Assembly: GCA_013141075.1 (NCBI GenBank)
Contig: JABFRQ010000001.1
Span: 372,001 to 436,000, forward strand
Direction: 5' to 3'
From: Methylotenera sp.
GTDB lineage: Bacteria > Pseudomonadota > Gammaproteobacteria > Burkholderiales > Methylophilaceae
Length of the DNA stretch: 64,000 bases
The notes below the pieces were generated by a model. That model made no database searches. It was given only the letters and a program-made list of their open reading frames with translations, and was not told the DNA's origin. Below, one piece after another: positions 28,443 through 36,783 of the stretch. The position numbers and the translations under genes are program-made. Each line of letters begins with the position of its first letter. The first letter of the stretch is position 1.

Positions 28443-29477
28443 TTAGCGCTTTTCAAATAAATAGTGCGTTACCCACCACTCTTGACCATGGTTGTAGCCA
28501 AATAATTCCGCGCAAGCCATATAAAATATGCGCCAGCGATTGCGCCATGTCTCCACATTTTCTACGCCATATGTTTGTGCCAAAATGGGCGTAATCGCAT
28601 CTTTATTGGCATCCATATTTTTCAGCCAAGCATTGGCGGTTTTTTCGTAATGTGTGCCGTCCCAGCGCCAACGCTGCATTAAGCGCAGCTCTTCTTGAAA
28701 ATGTAGCGGCAAATCGTCACTTGGCATCATGCCACCACTAAAAAAGAATTTGCTCATCCAATCATTATCATCAGCTACTTCAAACAAATACGGCGTATTA
28801 CGATGCACAAAAATATGCTTAAAAAATTTGCCCTTGGGCTTAAGCCAATGGGCTACCTTTGTATATAGCGCCTGCCAATTGCGCATGTGCTCAAACATTT
28901 CTACTGATACAACGCGGTCATAAGTCGCAGGCGCCTCAAACGTGTTCATGTCGGCAGTAATAATATTTAGATTGGTAAGTCCACGCAATTTAGCAGCGTT
29001 CATAATATATTCACGCTGTGAATTAGAATTGGAGACGCCAGTAATGGTAGAGTTCGGATACTTTTCTGCCATCCATAAACTAAGTGACCCCCACCCGCAA
29101 CCGAGCTCCAGCACATGTTGGCCATTTTTCAAATCTGCGTGTTCGCAGGTTTGAGTCAGCGCCAACTGCTCTGCATCGTTCAAATTTAAGGTGTTAGGCA
29201 TCCAAAAACAACTGCTGTACTTGCGATTATCGCCTAAGCAATGGTGAAAAAATGCAGCAGGTACTTCGTAATGTTGCTCGTTGGCAAGCGCAGGTAGCTC
29301 TGCAATATTTGCGCCGTGCATGCTACTAACATATGCACTTAGCTTTGTCATGCCAGCCTCACAATTGGCAGATTCAATTTCATGCAGTCTTTTTTTAACT
29401 AATACGCGAATACCTGTGCGTAAAATAATGTCTGGCAACTTGCCTGACTCGGCTAGCTTTATTGCAACGCTTGGCAT
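28443..29477 (-). CDS. Second CFA-synthase-family SAM methyltransferase
   Basis: A 344-residue methyltransferase that opens the nine-gene operon. SAM motif VLELGCGWGSLSLWMAEKYP near residue 122, then YDRVVSVEMFEHMRNWQ and the C-terminal WRIFYMACAELFGYNHGQEWWVTHYLF. The N-terminal part is shorter than in classical CFA synthase and lacks its lipid-binding domain. Distinct from the CFA-type enzyme at the operon's 3' end, so two different methylations are likely. A TATACT -10 candidate lies about 30 bp upstream on the minus strand (near 29506-29511). Confidence 0.87.
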   Translation of the reverse strand: MPSVAIKLAESGKLPDIILRTGIRVLVKKRLHEIESANCEAGMTKLSAYVSSMHGANIAELPALANEQHYEVPAAFFHHCLGDNRKYSSCFWMPNTLNLNDAEQLALTQTCEHADLKNGQHVLELGCGWGSLSLWMAEKYPNSTITGVSNSNSQREYIMNAAKLRGLTNLNIITADMNTFEAPATYDRVVSVEMFEHMRNWQALYTKVAHWLKPKGKFFKHIFVHRNTPYLFEVADDNDWMSKFFFSGGMMPSDDLPLHFQEELRLMQRWRWDGTHYEKTANAWLKNMDANKDAITPILAQTYGVENVETWRNRWRIFYMACAELFGYNHGQEWWVTHYLFEKR

Positions 29478-29986
29478 TTAATCACGCCCTTTCTACAAAA
29501 TTGATTAGTATAGTGAACAATAAAACCTTAATTAAGGTAGCTTACAATCAAATATTACTTGGCTAGGTTTATGAGCTTGCTATGTTACTCGTACTCAAGC
29601 ATCACTTCATTACGCCTCAAGAATTGCAAGTGCAAGGTGAATAGTAAAACGCTAGTTTAGCCATCCACTTTCTTGATGAGATCATGTTTTGGCTCTTCTT
29701 AAGCTTGGCGATTTTTTAAAATACTAGTAAGCAGTTGTGGCCACATACTAGTTTTTTCTTGCTTACTAGACTCAAGCTTTTAGCTTAGGTTCCAATTCGC
29801 CATTAATTTTAGGTCTATTTAGTTTTGGTGCTTGGCGGTAGTGATTATTATTATTTGTATCACGTTAATGCGCCGGCAACGGCTCATGGTGCTGGGAGAG
29901 TAATTCAAAAATTGGACCGCACGGTAATACTGTGAACGAAGCTAGTCAATACCGAACAGGATCTTTAATTTATAATGTTTAAGCAG
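29478..29986. other. Intergenic region without a convincing gene
   Basis: This 509-bp stretch holds the promoter side of the lipid operon (CTTAATTAAG palindrome and a TATACT hexamer on the minus strand) and an inverted repeat CTAGTAAGCA (29724-29733) / TGCTTACTAG (29760-29769) bounded by AAGCTT hexamers. A 20-codon ATG frame at 29582 has no ribosome-binding site. It may include remnants of a decayed gene, but nothing recognisable remains. Confidence 0.6.
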
Positions 29987-30598
29987 TTAGCCTTGTACTT
30001 TAATTAACTTATCATGCCATTTAACCAAAGTAAGTTGTGCCACATTCGCCCCAATCAGCGCAGTGAACATATCCCACTGCGTATCCCACACATCGCCTTG
30101 TGTGCCTAAAAATGCATCTGCCGCGCCACCTGAATACACCGCTGTCCACCATTCTATAAACTCATAAAACACGCTCACGCTTAGGCAAATACAGCAGACA
30201 ATAAAAAATAGCCAGCCACCTTTAACCAAAGGTGATTTTTTAAGCAGAATTTCACGCGCAATAATGGCTGGCACAAAGCCTTGCGCAAAATGTCCAACTC
30301 TATCGTAATAATTACGACTTAGCTCAAAGGTGTCGCGCAGCCAATTAAATAGCGGCACTTCAGCATAAGTGTAATGCCCGCCTACCAATAAAATAAGTGC
30401 GTGTACTAGCATTAGCCCATACGCAAGCTTGGTAAACTCAAGGTTTTTATGGGTGAAGAATAAAATCGGCAGTGCGATTAAAATGGGGAATATCTCTAGC
30501 CACCAAGTAAAGCGGTCGTGGGGTGCAATAAAAGACCACACAAACACCGCGCTAAGGATAGCGAGTAACACCAAAAAATAATTTTTCTCCTGAGTCAT
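29987..30598 (-). CDS. DUF2238 family membrane protein (YjdF-like)
   Basis: A 203-residue protein with about six membrane helices. NYYDRVGHFAQGFVPAIIAREILL, FYEFIEWWTAVYSGGAADAFLGTQGDVWDTQWDM and the final helix match DUF2238 (YjdF type), of unknown function; the conserved acidic and His residues in these blocks suggest a metal or lipid headgroup site. Separated from the lipid operon by 509 bp. It follows the diguanylate cyclase gene by 31 bp on the same strand and is likely co-transcribed. Confidence 0.85.
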   Translation of the reverse strand: MTQEKNYFLVLLAILSAVFVWSFIAPHDRFTWWLEIFPILIALPILFFTHKNLEFTKLAYGLMLVHALILLVGGHYTYAEVPLFNWLRDTFELSRNYYDRVGHFAQGFVPAIIAREILLKKSPLVKGGWLFFIVCCICLSVSVFYEFIEWWTAVYSGGAADAFLGTQGDVWDTQWDMFTALIGANVAQLTLVKWHDKLIKVQG

Positions 30599-30629
30599 AG
30601 TATTATCTTACCGCATTTTTACGTCTTAA

Positions 30630-31871
30630 TTATCCTTCATTGGCTTCCATAAAATCATCCGCATATAGCACGTAAACATTGCGGCCAAGCCGCTTAGCGG
30701 CATACATCGCTTCATCTGCACATTTAAGTAGGCTTGCAGGCGTAGTGCCGTGTTTAGAGTAAATTGCCACGCCTATGCTGCCGCCAATTTTTATCACATA
30801 CTCATCAACATTAAAGGGCTCTGTTAGCGCTTTAATAATTTTTTCAGCAGTTAAAGCAGCCTGTTGCTCATCTACAATTTTTGGCAGCAATATCACAAAT
30901 TCATCGCCACCAATTCTAGAAATTGTATCTTCCATACGCAATAAACTCTTTAAACGCTCTGCTACACTTTTTAGTAGTTTATCGCCAACATTATGGCCAT
31001 GAGTATCGTTCACAGTTTTAAAGTAATCTAAATCAAGAAACATGATTGCGACCATTTGCTTGCTACGCCTAGCAGCTTTAAACGCTTGCGCTGCACGGTC
31101 TTCTAGCAATCTGCGGTTAGGTAAGCCAGTGAGCGCATCAAAATAAGCCAGCTCTGAAAGCTCTGAGGTAGAATCAAACAGCTGCTTAAGTAAATTTTCC
31201 ACATACCTATTTCGCAGAATTAACCCTGATAATATCACTAGAAAAAATGCAGTAATTAGCGCTGGAAATAAGGTTTTGGCAAGTAATCGCTTATTCCAAC
31301 CTGCCGCCGTTACGTCCACATTCAACATCACAAAATATGGTGTATTGGCAGTAATGCTCACGGGCACACGGGCACTCACCCAAGAACCCCAATGGTCTGT
31401 CACAGGGCCTTCTACAATGGGCGTGCGCATTTTCATGACACGTTTTAGCTCATCGCTGGCCTCGGCAAACACTTCAGAAAGTTTAGAAATTTCTGATGGC
31501 GGTTGCGGGCTTGCATCGAGCAAAAATCGCACTTGGTGCTTGTCTTGCTGTTTATCTAAATAAAGTAAATAGATGAAATGGCAATCTGCGTTGACTCTAC
31601 AGGCATTATTTAATTTTGAATTTAAACCCGCTAAATCATCAAGCTTAATTTTAACGGGGTCAGTATTGAGCGTTGCGGCAAAGGGTTGCCAATCGATAGA
31701 TTTTTCAATGGTTTTAGCGTAAGTAATTAAATTATCACGCATTTCATCATCTTGCGCTTGCTTGGCATGTAAGACAAATAATACGCCAGCAGCCAAAGTA
31801 ATTAAGAATAAAATGACGTAAAAAAATCTTGCGCTAGATAAAAATGCTTTTAGGTTAACGAATTTAAGCAT
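30630..31871 (-). CDS. Membrane diguanylate cyclase with periplasmic sensor domain
   Basis: A 413-residue protein. Helix 1 (residues 15-34) and helix 2 (about 200-218) bracket a periplasmic sensor region of CHASE/dCACHE size. The C-terminal GGDEF domain has YFDALTGLPNRRLLEDR, FLDLDYFKTVNDTHGHNVGD and an intact GGDEF active site (SRIGGDEFVIL). RMED lies five residues before GGDEF, the spacing of the inhibitory I-site, so product inhibition is expected. It should make cyclic di-GMP in response to a periplasmic cue. No EAL domain. Confidence 0.93.
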   Translation of the reverse strand: MLKFVNLKAFLSSARFFYVILFLITLAAGVLFVLHAKQAQDDEMRDNLITYAKTIEKSIDWQPFAATLNTDPVKIKLDDLAGLNSKLNNACRVNADCHFIYLLYLDKQQDKHQVRFLLDASPQPPSEISKLSEVFAEASDELKRVMKMRTPIVEGPVTDHWGSWVSARVPVSITANTPYFVMLNVDVTAAGWNKRLLAKTLFPALITAFFLVILSGLILRNRYVENLLKQLFDSTSELSELAYFDALTGLPNRRLLEDRAAQAFKAARRSKQMVAIMFLDLDYFKTVNDTHGHNVGDKLLKSVAERLKSLLRMEDTISRIGGDEFVILLPKIVDEQQAALTAEKIIKALTEPFNVDEYVIKIGGSIGVAIYSKHGTTPASLLKCADEAMYAAKRLGRNVYVLYADDFMEANEG

Positions 31872-31897
31872 GATGATAACATCGAGTAAATAACGTT

Positions 31898-31920
31898 GCA
31901 GTCTACTGGGAATAGACTGC
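31898..31920 (-). terminator. Hairpin downstream of dapB
   Basis: GCAGTCTA (31898-31905) pairs with TAGACTGC (31913-31920) around a 7-nt loop, about 56 bp after the dapB stop. The minus-strand tail AACGTTATTT has only a weak T stretch. Confidence 0.45.
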
Positions 31921-31975
31921 TGGCTGAAGAGGCTTTACAAGTGTTTACATTGCGCATCACTCATGTGCAAACGTG

Positions 31976-32776
31976 CTATTTTAAATTCAACACGTCTTGC
32001 ATATCATAAAGACCAGATTTTTTATCGCTTAAAAATTTGGCGGCACGCAATGCACCAAGTGCAAATGTGGCTCGGCTACTGGCTTTGTGCGTAATTTCTA
32101 CACGCTCACCAATGCCAGCAAACACAACAGTATGGTCACCTACCACATCACCACCACGTAAGGTTGCAAAGCCAATTTTGCCTGCTTCACGTTCACCTGT
32201 GACGCCTTCGCGCGCGTAAATTGCGCAATCTGCCAGCGACTGCCCGATGCCTTTAGCAGCGGCTTCGCCTAAACGCAGCGCAGTACCAGAAGGCGCATCC
32301 ACTTTATAACGATGATGCATTTCCACCACCTCAATATCGTAACCTTCATTCAGCACTTTGGCGGCTTGCTCAACCAAGTTAATGAGCAAAGTTACGCCCA
32401 CACTCATATTGGGCGCAAAAACGATAGCTATGTTTTTAGAAGCCGCTTCAATCGCTAATTTTTGTTCAGCAGAAAAACCTGTCGTACCAATCACCATGCT
32501 CACGTTAGCTTTTTGGCAGATTTCAAGATATTGCATAGTAGCTTCGGGGCGCGTGAAGTCTACCAACACTTGCGCACCTTGTAATGCAGCCGCCATATCA
32601 CTTGTAATTTTTACACCCGAATTTTGACCAAACTGCTCACCTACTTCGCGGCCAATTTGCGTGCTGTCAGTACGGTCTAGTGCGCCATGTAGCTGTAAGT
32701 CGCCATCAGCAAATACGCCTTCAAGCAAAGCATGCCCCATACGACCCGTCACACCTGCAATTACAATTTTAATCAT
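31976..32776 (-). CDS. dapB: 4-hydroxy-tetrahydrodipicolinate reductase DapB
   Basis: A 266-residue Rossmann reductase: IVIAGVTGRMGHALLEG at the start for NAD(P)H binding, DFTRPEATMQYL, GTTGFS, APNMSVGVTLL, and the substrate site EMHHRYKVDAPSGTALRLGE near residue 155. It reduces hydroxy-tetrahydrodipicolinate in the diaminopimelate/lysine pathway. It follows the bamE-like gene on the same strand, a common betaproteobacterial linkage. Confidence 0.97.
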   Translation of the reverse strand: MIKIVIAGVTGRMGHALLEGVFADGDLQLHGALDRTDSTQIGREVGEQFGQNSGVKITSDMAAALQGAQVLVDFTRPEATMQYLEICQKANVSMVIGTTGFSAEQKLAIEAASKNIAIVFAPNMSVGVTLLINLVEQAAKVLNEGYDIEVVEMHHRYKVDAPSGTALRLGEAAAKGIGQSLADCAIYAREGVTGEREAGKIGFATLRGGDVVGDHTVVFAGIGERVEITHKASSRATFALGALRAAKFLSDKKSGLYDMQDVLNLK

Positions 32777-32809
32777 TATTCTTCTATCAATTTCTAAGTT
32801 ATATAAGGC

Positions 32810-33122
32810 CTAAAAGCCAATTTTTTCAATCACACCTTCTAAATGCTCATTGGTATTTTCTGGTGCTAATACTTTTTGCGTCTCAGGTCTTTTTGCATTC
32901 ACAACGGCTGACTCTTTAACGATTAGCCAGCGATTTGATTTTTGGTCAAATTCTAAATTAAGCACTTTGCTTGCTTGATCGCTATATACTTTTGATCTAT
33001 ATTTTTGAAAAATTGTGCGGTTGCAAGATTTCCATTCACTTGCACCTGAAAGTCTTCTAACGACAAACTAATATCACCACTTTTATCAGAAAGCCGTAGC
33101 TTGCGTTGTGCCGCCCACGTTT
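32810..33122 (-). pseudogene. Out-of-frame 3' part of the bamE-like gene (Cds6-like C-terminal domain)
   Basis: After the 8-A run (minus strand; 33115-33122 region) the sequence keeps coding in another frame: KKTWAAQRKLRLSDKSGDI, SLEDFQVQVNGNLATAQF. At a 5-T run (33008-33012, minus sense) it shifts once more to QKYRSKVYSDQASKVLNLEF, WLIVKESAVVNAKRPETQ and a stop at 32810-32812. One A fewer and one T more would restore a single continuous frame, so the two shifts compensate. The restored tail resembles the NTF2-like C-terminal domain seen in Cds6/L,D-transpeptidase-type proteins. Sequencing error at homopolymers and real decay are both possible. Confidence 0.75.
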
Positions 33123-33943
33123 TTTTTGCTCACGTTACCTTCTGGTTTAAATTTATCTGAGTAAAAACCAAGATATTGATTTAAGTTTTTGGTACGCCAC
33201 GCACCCGCCCACTCATTCACAGTTTGCATCACTACTTCATTGGTTTTAGCCGCATTAGCAACTGGGGCAACTTCTGCCTTCATATCATTCGCTGGCGCAG
33301 CTACTTCTACAGGTAAGCTGGCTTTATCTGACACTGCCGGCAACTTAACATCTTGCACCAATACAGATTTTTGCGCATCGTCTACCATAACCTCTTGCTC
33401 AGGCACTGTGACCAATGGTGCCGCTATCACTTGCTCGGTAGCTTTTTCAGCAACTACGGCAGTAGCTGCTGCAGCCGCAACTGCAGGCGCGGCAACTACA
33501 GCTTCAGCTTTGTCGCCTTTCCAAAATTTAAGCTTATCTAGCGTACTTTTTTCTTTTGGCTTTGTGCTTGGGTCAATCACACGTATGCCAGTATTGGCTG
33601 CATCTGCCGCTTGGTCGCCGCTTTTAGGCGCAACATCACCACGCACAGTTTTTAAAAGCTCAGATTCAAAATCTAAAATTACACGACGTTGCTCAGTAAT
33701 TTTTCCATTCTCACGCATTTGGTAGGCGTAATCCCAACGATTACCATGAAAACTATCTTGAATAAGCGGCGTGCCCATAATAAAACGTACTTGCGATTTC
33801 GTCATACCAGGGCGTAATTGCAATAACATTTTTGAGGTGACCACATTGCCTTGCTGCACATCAATTTTATAAGGCTTAACCGTGGGTAAGGCAGTGCCGC
33901 ATGAGGCACATAAAACTGCTAACAAAATGAGTAAATTACGCAT
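33086..33943 (-). CDS. BamE/SmpA-type outer-membrane lipoprotein, frameshifted
   Basis: The open frame has 285 codons. Residues 1-15 are a lipoprotein signal (LLAVLCASCG, Cys 15). A BamE domain follows: VTSKMLLQLRPGMTKSQVRFIMGTPLIQDSFHGNRWDYAYQMRENG, the BAM-complex accessory fold. An Ala/Val-rich linker spans about 130-215, then VNEWAGAWRTKNLNQYLGFYSDKF starts an NTF2-like domain that is cut after about 30 residues by a frameshift. The true product is probably about 377 residues ending at 32810. Divergent from fur, upstream of dapB, as is usual for bamE. The C-terminal extension makes it larger than standard BamE. Confidence 0.82.
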   Translation of the reverse strand: MRNLLILLAVLCASCGTALPTVKPYKIDVQQGNVVTSKMLLQLRPGMTKSQVRFIMGTPLIQDSFHGNRWDYAYQMRENGKITEQRRVILDFESELLKTVRGDVAPKSGDQAADAANTGIRVIDPSTKPKEKSTLDKLKFWKGDKAEAVVAAPAVAAAAATAVVAEKATEQVIAAPLVTVPEQEVMVDDAQKSVLVQDVKLPAVSDKASLPVEVAAPANDMKAEVAPVANAAKTNEVVMQTVNEWAGAWRTKNLNQYLGFYSDKFKPEGNVSKKNVGGTTQATAF

Positions 33944-34051
33944 ATTATGACTTTAATTTGAATTAGCGTTAATATAACACGTACGATGCCAAGTCAAAAC
34001 ACCGCCACCGCTAATATCGACAAACAACACTACTTTTAAGAGTACATTATT

Positions 34052-34477
34052 ATGCAAGATCAAAACGACTTAAAAAATGCGGGCCTAAAAGCTACGCTGC
34101 CTAGATTAAAAGTATTAAGCTTGTTCGAAAATAGCAAAGATCGCCATTTATCGGCTGAAGATATTTACAAAGTGATGATTAACACGGGCGAAGACGTAGG
34201 CTTGGCCACGGTTTACCGCGTACTCACGCAATTTGAGCAAGCTGGTTTATTGATTCGCCACCATTTTGAAGGTGGAAAAGCCGTGTTTGAGCTCAATAGC
34301 GGCGCCCACCACGACCATATTGTGTGCGTAAAATGCGGCCGAGTTGCAGAGTTTTACGATGCTGAAATTGAAAAAAGACAAGAAAAAGCGGCAGAAACAC
34401 TAGGTTTTAAAATGCAAGATCACTCGCTGACCATTTACGGTATTTGCAGCAAACAACCTTGCTCAAGTAAAGATTAA
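34052..34477 (+). CDS. fur: Ferric uptake regulator Fur
   Basis: A 141-residue metalloregulator. The winged helix covers [21 protein letters not shown] through [18 protein letters not shown]; the metal site region has [28 protein letters not shown]. The C-terminal CSKQPCSS holds a second Cys pair. With Fe(II) it represses iron-uptake genes. It is divergent from the bamE-like gene across 108 bp, the common proteobacterial arrangement. A full palindromic Fur box was not recognised in the intergenic DNA. Confidence 0.96.
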   Translation: MQDQNDLKNAGLKATLPRLKVLSLFENSKDRHLSAEDIYKVMINTGEDVGLATVYRVLTQFEQAGLLIRHHFEGGKAVFELNSGAHHDHIVCVKCGRVAEFYDAEIEKRQEKAAETLGFKMQDHSLTIYGICSKQPCSSKD

Positions 34478-34533
34478 GCGAACTGAATGCGTTAAATATT
34501 ACATCTCAAGCAATAGTTTGCTTTAAAGCAAGC

Positions 34534-34758
34534 TTACTTTTTGTCTTTCCCTATCTGATTACCAATTACACCGCCAATCGCCGCACCACCCACCGTACCA
34601 AGTCCACTACCGCCTGTGAGCACTGCACCTGCCACACCACCAACACCAGCGCCAATCGCCGTATTTTTATCGCGGGTAGACATGCTACTGCAACTCGCCA
34701 AACTTAACACCATGAACATTGAAGCAACACTCACAGCTAATTTAGATTGTACTTTCAT
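34534..34758 (-). CDS. Glycine-zipper lipoprotein (OsmB-like)
   Basis: A 74-residue lipoprotein: signal with lipobox LASC (Cys 23), then a Gly-rich segment with the repeating GAGVGGVAGAV...GGAAIGGVIGNQIG pattern of glycine-zipper 2TM/YMGG proteins, and a charged GKDKK tail. Such proteins associate with the outer membrane and are often induced by osmotic or envelope stress. Monocistronic by appearance; convergent with fur. Confidence 0.87.
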   Translation of the reverse strand: MKVQSKLAVSVASMFMVLSLASCSSMSTRDKNTAIGAGVGGVAGAVLTGGSGLGTVGGAAIGGVIGNQIGKDKK

Positions 34759-35152
34759 CGTAAATTCTCCCAGTTAAATTGAGACAAAAAACTTATAAAA
34801 TTTAGACTAAATCCTAAACAACAAAGTTCCATTTAAAATATCCTCATCAGATTCAAATATAACTTGCTAAGACCATTCCTTTAAAAATATATGCCCTGCG
34901 AAGCGCATAGATAGTGCCTCTCAGGGCAGTCTGTTTAAGCAGGCAATTACGGATGGGTGAATTTTTAACATATTTTAAAAACATGCACACTCCCTGCAAA
35001 CTAGATTGGCGGGCAGTTTTGAGAATAGCTTTAGGGGCTACAGCCCTAAGTAAATTGCTGTAGGTTTTTTACTCTTAGGTTAAATTATGAACTTATTTTT
35101 TTAAACTACGACCATCATTATCTTATTTCGACAATGAACATCCGCATTAAAA
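34759..35152. other. Intergenic region with degenerate palindromes
   Basis: No gene is apparent in this 394-bp stretch. It contains a degenerate copy of the GCCCTG-stem hairpin (TGCCCTG at 34892-34898, CAGGGCA at 34922-34928) and a second hairpin TTAGGGGCT/AGCCCTAA at 35031-35049, followed by TGTAGG. These look like eroded extragenic palindromes. Confidence 0.6.
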
Positions 35153-35187
35153 ACAAAAAAGCCCAGCGATTGCTCGCTGGGCTTTTT
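35153..35187 (-). terminator. Intrinsic terminator after the SWIB gene
   Basis: GCCCAGCGA (35161-35169) and TCGCTGGGC (35174-35182) pair perfectly around a 4-nt loop, with A/T runs on both sides; the minus-strand tail is TTTTTTGTTTTT. Confidence 0.93.
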
Positions 35188-35212
35188 AAATTACTAATTA
35201 CCTAAACCAAAA

Positions 35213-35539
35213 CTAAGCGATATTCGCGCCAACAATGGCGGCCATTTGCATCATATCAACGGTTTCGCCAACTTTAATGTTGGTTAGGTCTGTTAATTTA
35301 CCTGTTTTGCTCGTTGATTTTGTATTTTTGAAAATTGGGTGCAATTTAGCATCGCAAACAATGTATTTACCTGCGTTCATCGCTGCGCCGTTTACAGTTT
35401 TGGTCTGTAATTTGTTGGCTTTAATGTAATCCCATATTTTTTTTGTGATTTCAGTACGTGGGAGTGAAGCCGCGCCTACTAAGGCTGCTAGTTCACTTTT
35501 CATATTAACTGGAGCGCTTAAACCTTTTGCTTCTGCCAT
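35213..35539 (-). CDS. SWIB/MDM2-domain protein
   Basis: A single SWIB domain of about 108 residues: LAALVGAASLPRTEITKKIWDYIKANKLQ, then KYIVCDAKLHPIF and MMQMAAIVGANI. SWIB/MDM2 domains are best known from eukaryotic chromatin remodelling, yet small stand-alone versions exist in chlamydiae and some proteobacteria, sometimes with histone-H1-like tails (absent here). I use the ATG at 35539, preceded by AAGGATAG; the upstream ATG at 35602 adds 21 uncharacteristic residues. It has its own terminator. Role unknown, possibly DNA topology. Confidence 0.88.
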   Translation of the reverse strand: MAEAKGLSAPVNMKSELAALVGAASLPRTEITKKIWDYIKANKLQTKTVNGAAMNAGKYIVCDAKLHPIFKNTKSTSKTGKLTDLTNIKVGETVDMMQMAAIVGANIA

Positions 35540-35831
35540 TTTACTATCCTTATTTTGTTGTTTAGGGTTTGGTGAAACTTTATTAACACTTAAGTATGGC
35601 ATATATAAACCAATATGACCACGCTGATGTTGACAATCATGAATAATCTAAACTAATCACATTGTTTGTATTTTAGGCCATATTCAGCCTATTTCACCTG
35701 CCCTGCAGACCAGCATCCATGCGGGTCACAGAGCATTGTTATTTACTTATAATCTTTACTCAGCGGCTTAAATGCTGGTCAACTAAGCGATGAGGAAAAT
35801 ATTTATACCAAGAAAATGTCAGTGCAAACCT

Positions 35832-36782
35832 TTATCCCGCTTGGTTTTTAAGCTCATACGCTTCATATGCATTCACAATTTTTTGTACCAATGGGTGGCG
35901 CACTACATCGGCAGCTAAAAAGTGTGTCATGGCGATGCCTTTAATATCTTTTAGCACTTTTTGCGCTTCTACCAAGCCACTTTTTTGATGTTTTTGTAGG
36001 TCAATTTGCGTGACATCGCCCGTAATTACCGCTTTAGTGCCAAAACCGATGCGGGTTAAGAACATTTTCATTTGTTCGGGCGTGGTGTTTTGCGCTTCGT
36101 CTAAAATAATAAAGCTTTGGTTAAGCGTTCTGCCGCGCATATAGGCAAGTGGGGCGACTTCTATAGCGCCGCGTTCAAACATTTTATTCACGGCATCATA
36201 ACCTGCTAAATCGTACAGCGCATCGTATAAAGGGCGTAAATATGGGTCAACTTTTTGGTTTAAATCGCCAGGTAAAAAACCTAACTTTTCACCCGCCTCA
36301 ACCGCTGGGCGCACTAGCACAATTTTTTTAATGCGGTCGCGGCTCATGGCATCTACCGCGCTGGCAACGGCTAAATAAGTTTTGCCTGTTCCAGCTGGGC
36401 CTATGCCAAAGGTAATGTCGTGGTCTTGAATCTGTTGTAAATAAGCAATTTGGCGTGGCGTGCGGCCGTGTAGCTCGGTGCGGCGCGTCATCAATACTGG
36501 CGCGTTTGAACTTGCTACGTCTTCTGGCTTTAATTTATCAATTTCCACTAGCCCAAGTTGAATTTCATCTAAGCCAATTGGATTTTTTGCACGCACGTAA
36601 AAGTTTTCTAAAAGTTGTGCGGCTAAGCGCATATTATGCGGCTCTCCAGCTAGCCGAATATGCGCGCCACGGCGTGCAATACTTACATCTAGCGCACTTT
36701 CTAATTGCTTGATGTTTTCATCTAACGCACCGCACAAATTGGCTAGGCGAGCGTTGTCTTCTGGGCTAAGCGTGATTTCCAT
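35832..36782 (-). CDS. phoH: PhoH family ATPase (YbeZ-like)
   Basis: A 316-residue protein. An N-terminal KH-like region precedes the PhoH domain with Walker A FGIGPAGTGKTYLAV near residue 135, VRPAVEAGEKLGFLPGD and Walker B SFIILDEAQNTTPEQMKMFLTRIGFGTKAVITGD. YbeZ-type PhoH proteins work with the YbeY nuclease in rRNA maturation. It starts 1 nt after the miaB stop, so miaB-phoH are co-transcribed; the usual third gene, ybeY, is not found downstream in this window. Confidence 0.93.
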   Translation of the reverse strand: MEITLSPEDNARLANLCGALDENIKQLESALDVSIARRGAHIRLAGEPHNMRLAAQLLENFYVRAKNPIGLDEIQLGLVEIDKLKPEDVASSNAPVLMTRRTELHGRTPRQIAYLQQIQDHDITFGIGPAGTGKTYLAVASAVDAMSRDRIKKIVLVRPAVEAGEKLGFLPGDLNQKVDPYLRPLYDALYDLAGYDAVNKMFERGAIEVAPLAYMRGRTLNQSFIILDEAQNTTPEQMKMFLTRIGFGTKAVITGDVTQIDLQKHQKSGLVEAQKVLKDIKGIAMTHFLAADVVRHPLVQKIVNAYEAYELKNQAG

Positions 36783-36783
36783 A

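Noticed and set aside
29582-29644. Short ATG frame of 20 codons in the gap before the lipid operon
   Set aside because: No ribosome-binding site, no similarity recognised and too short to support.
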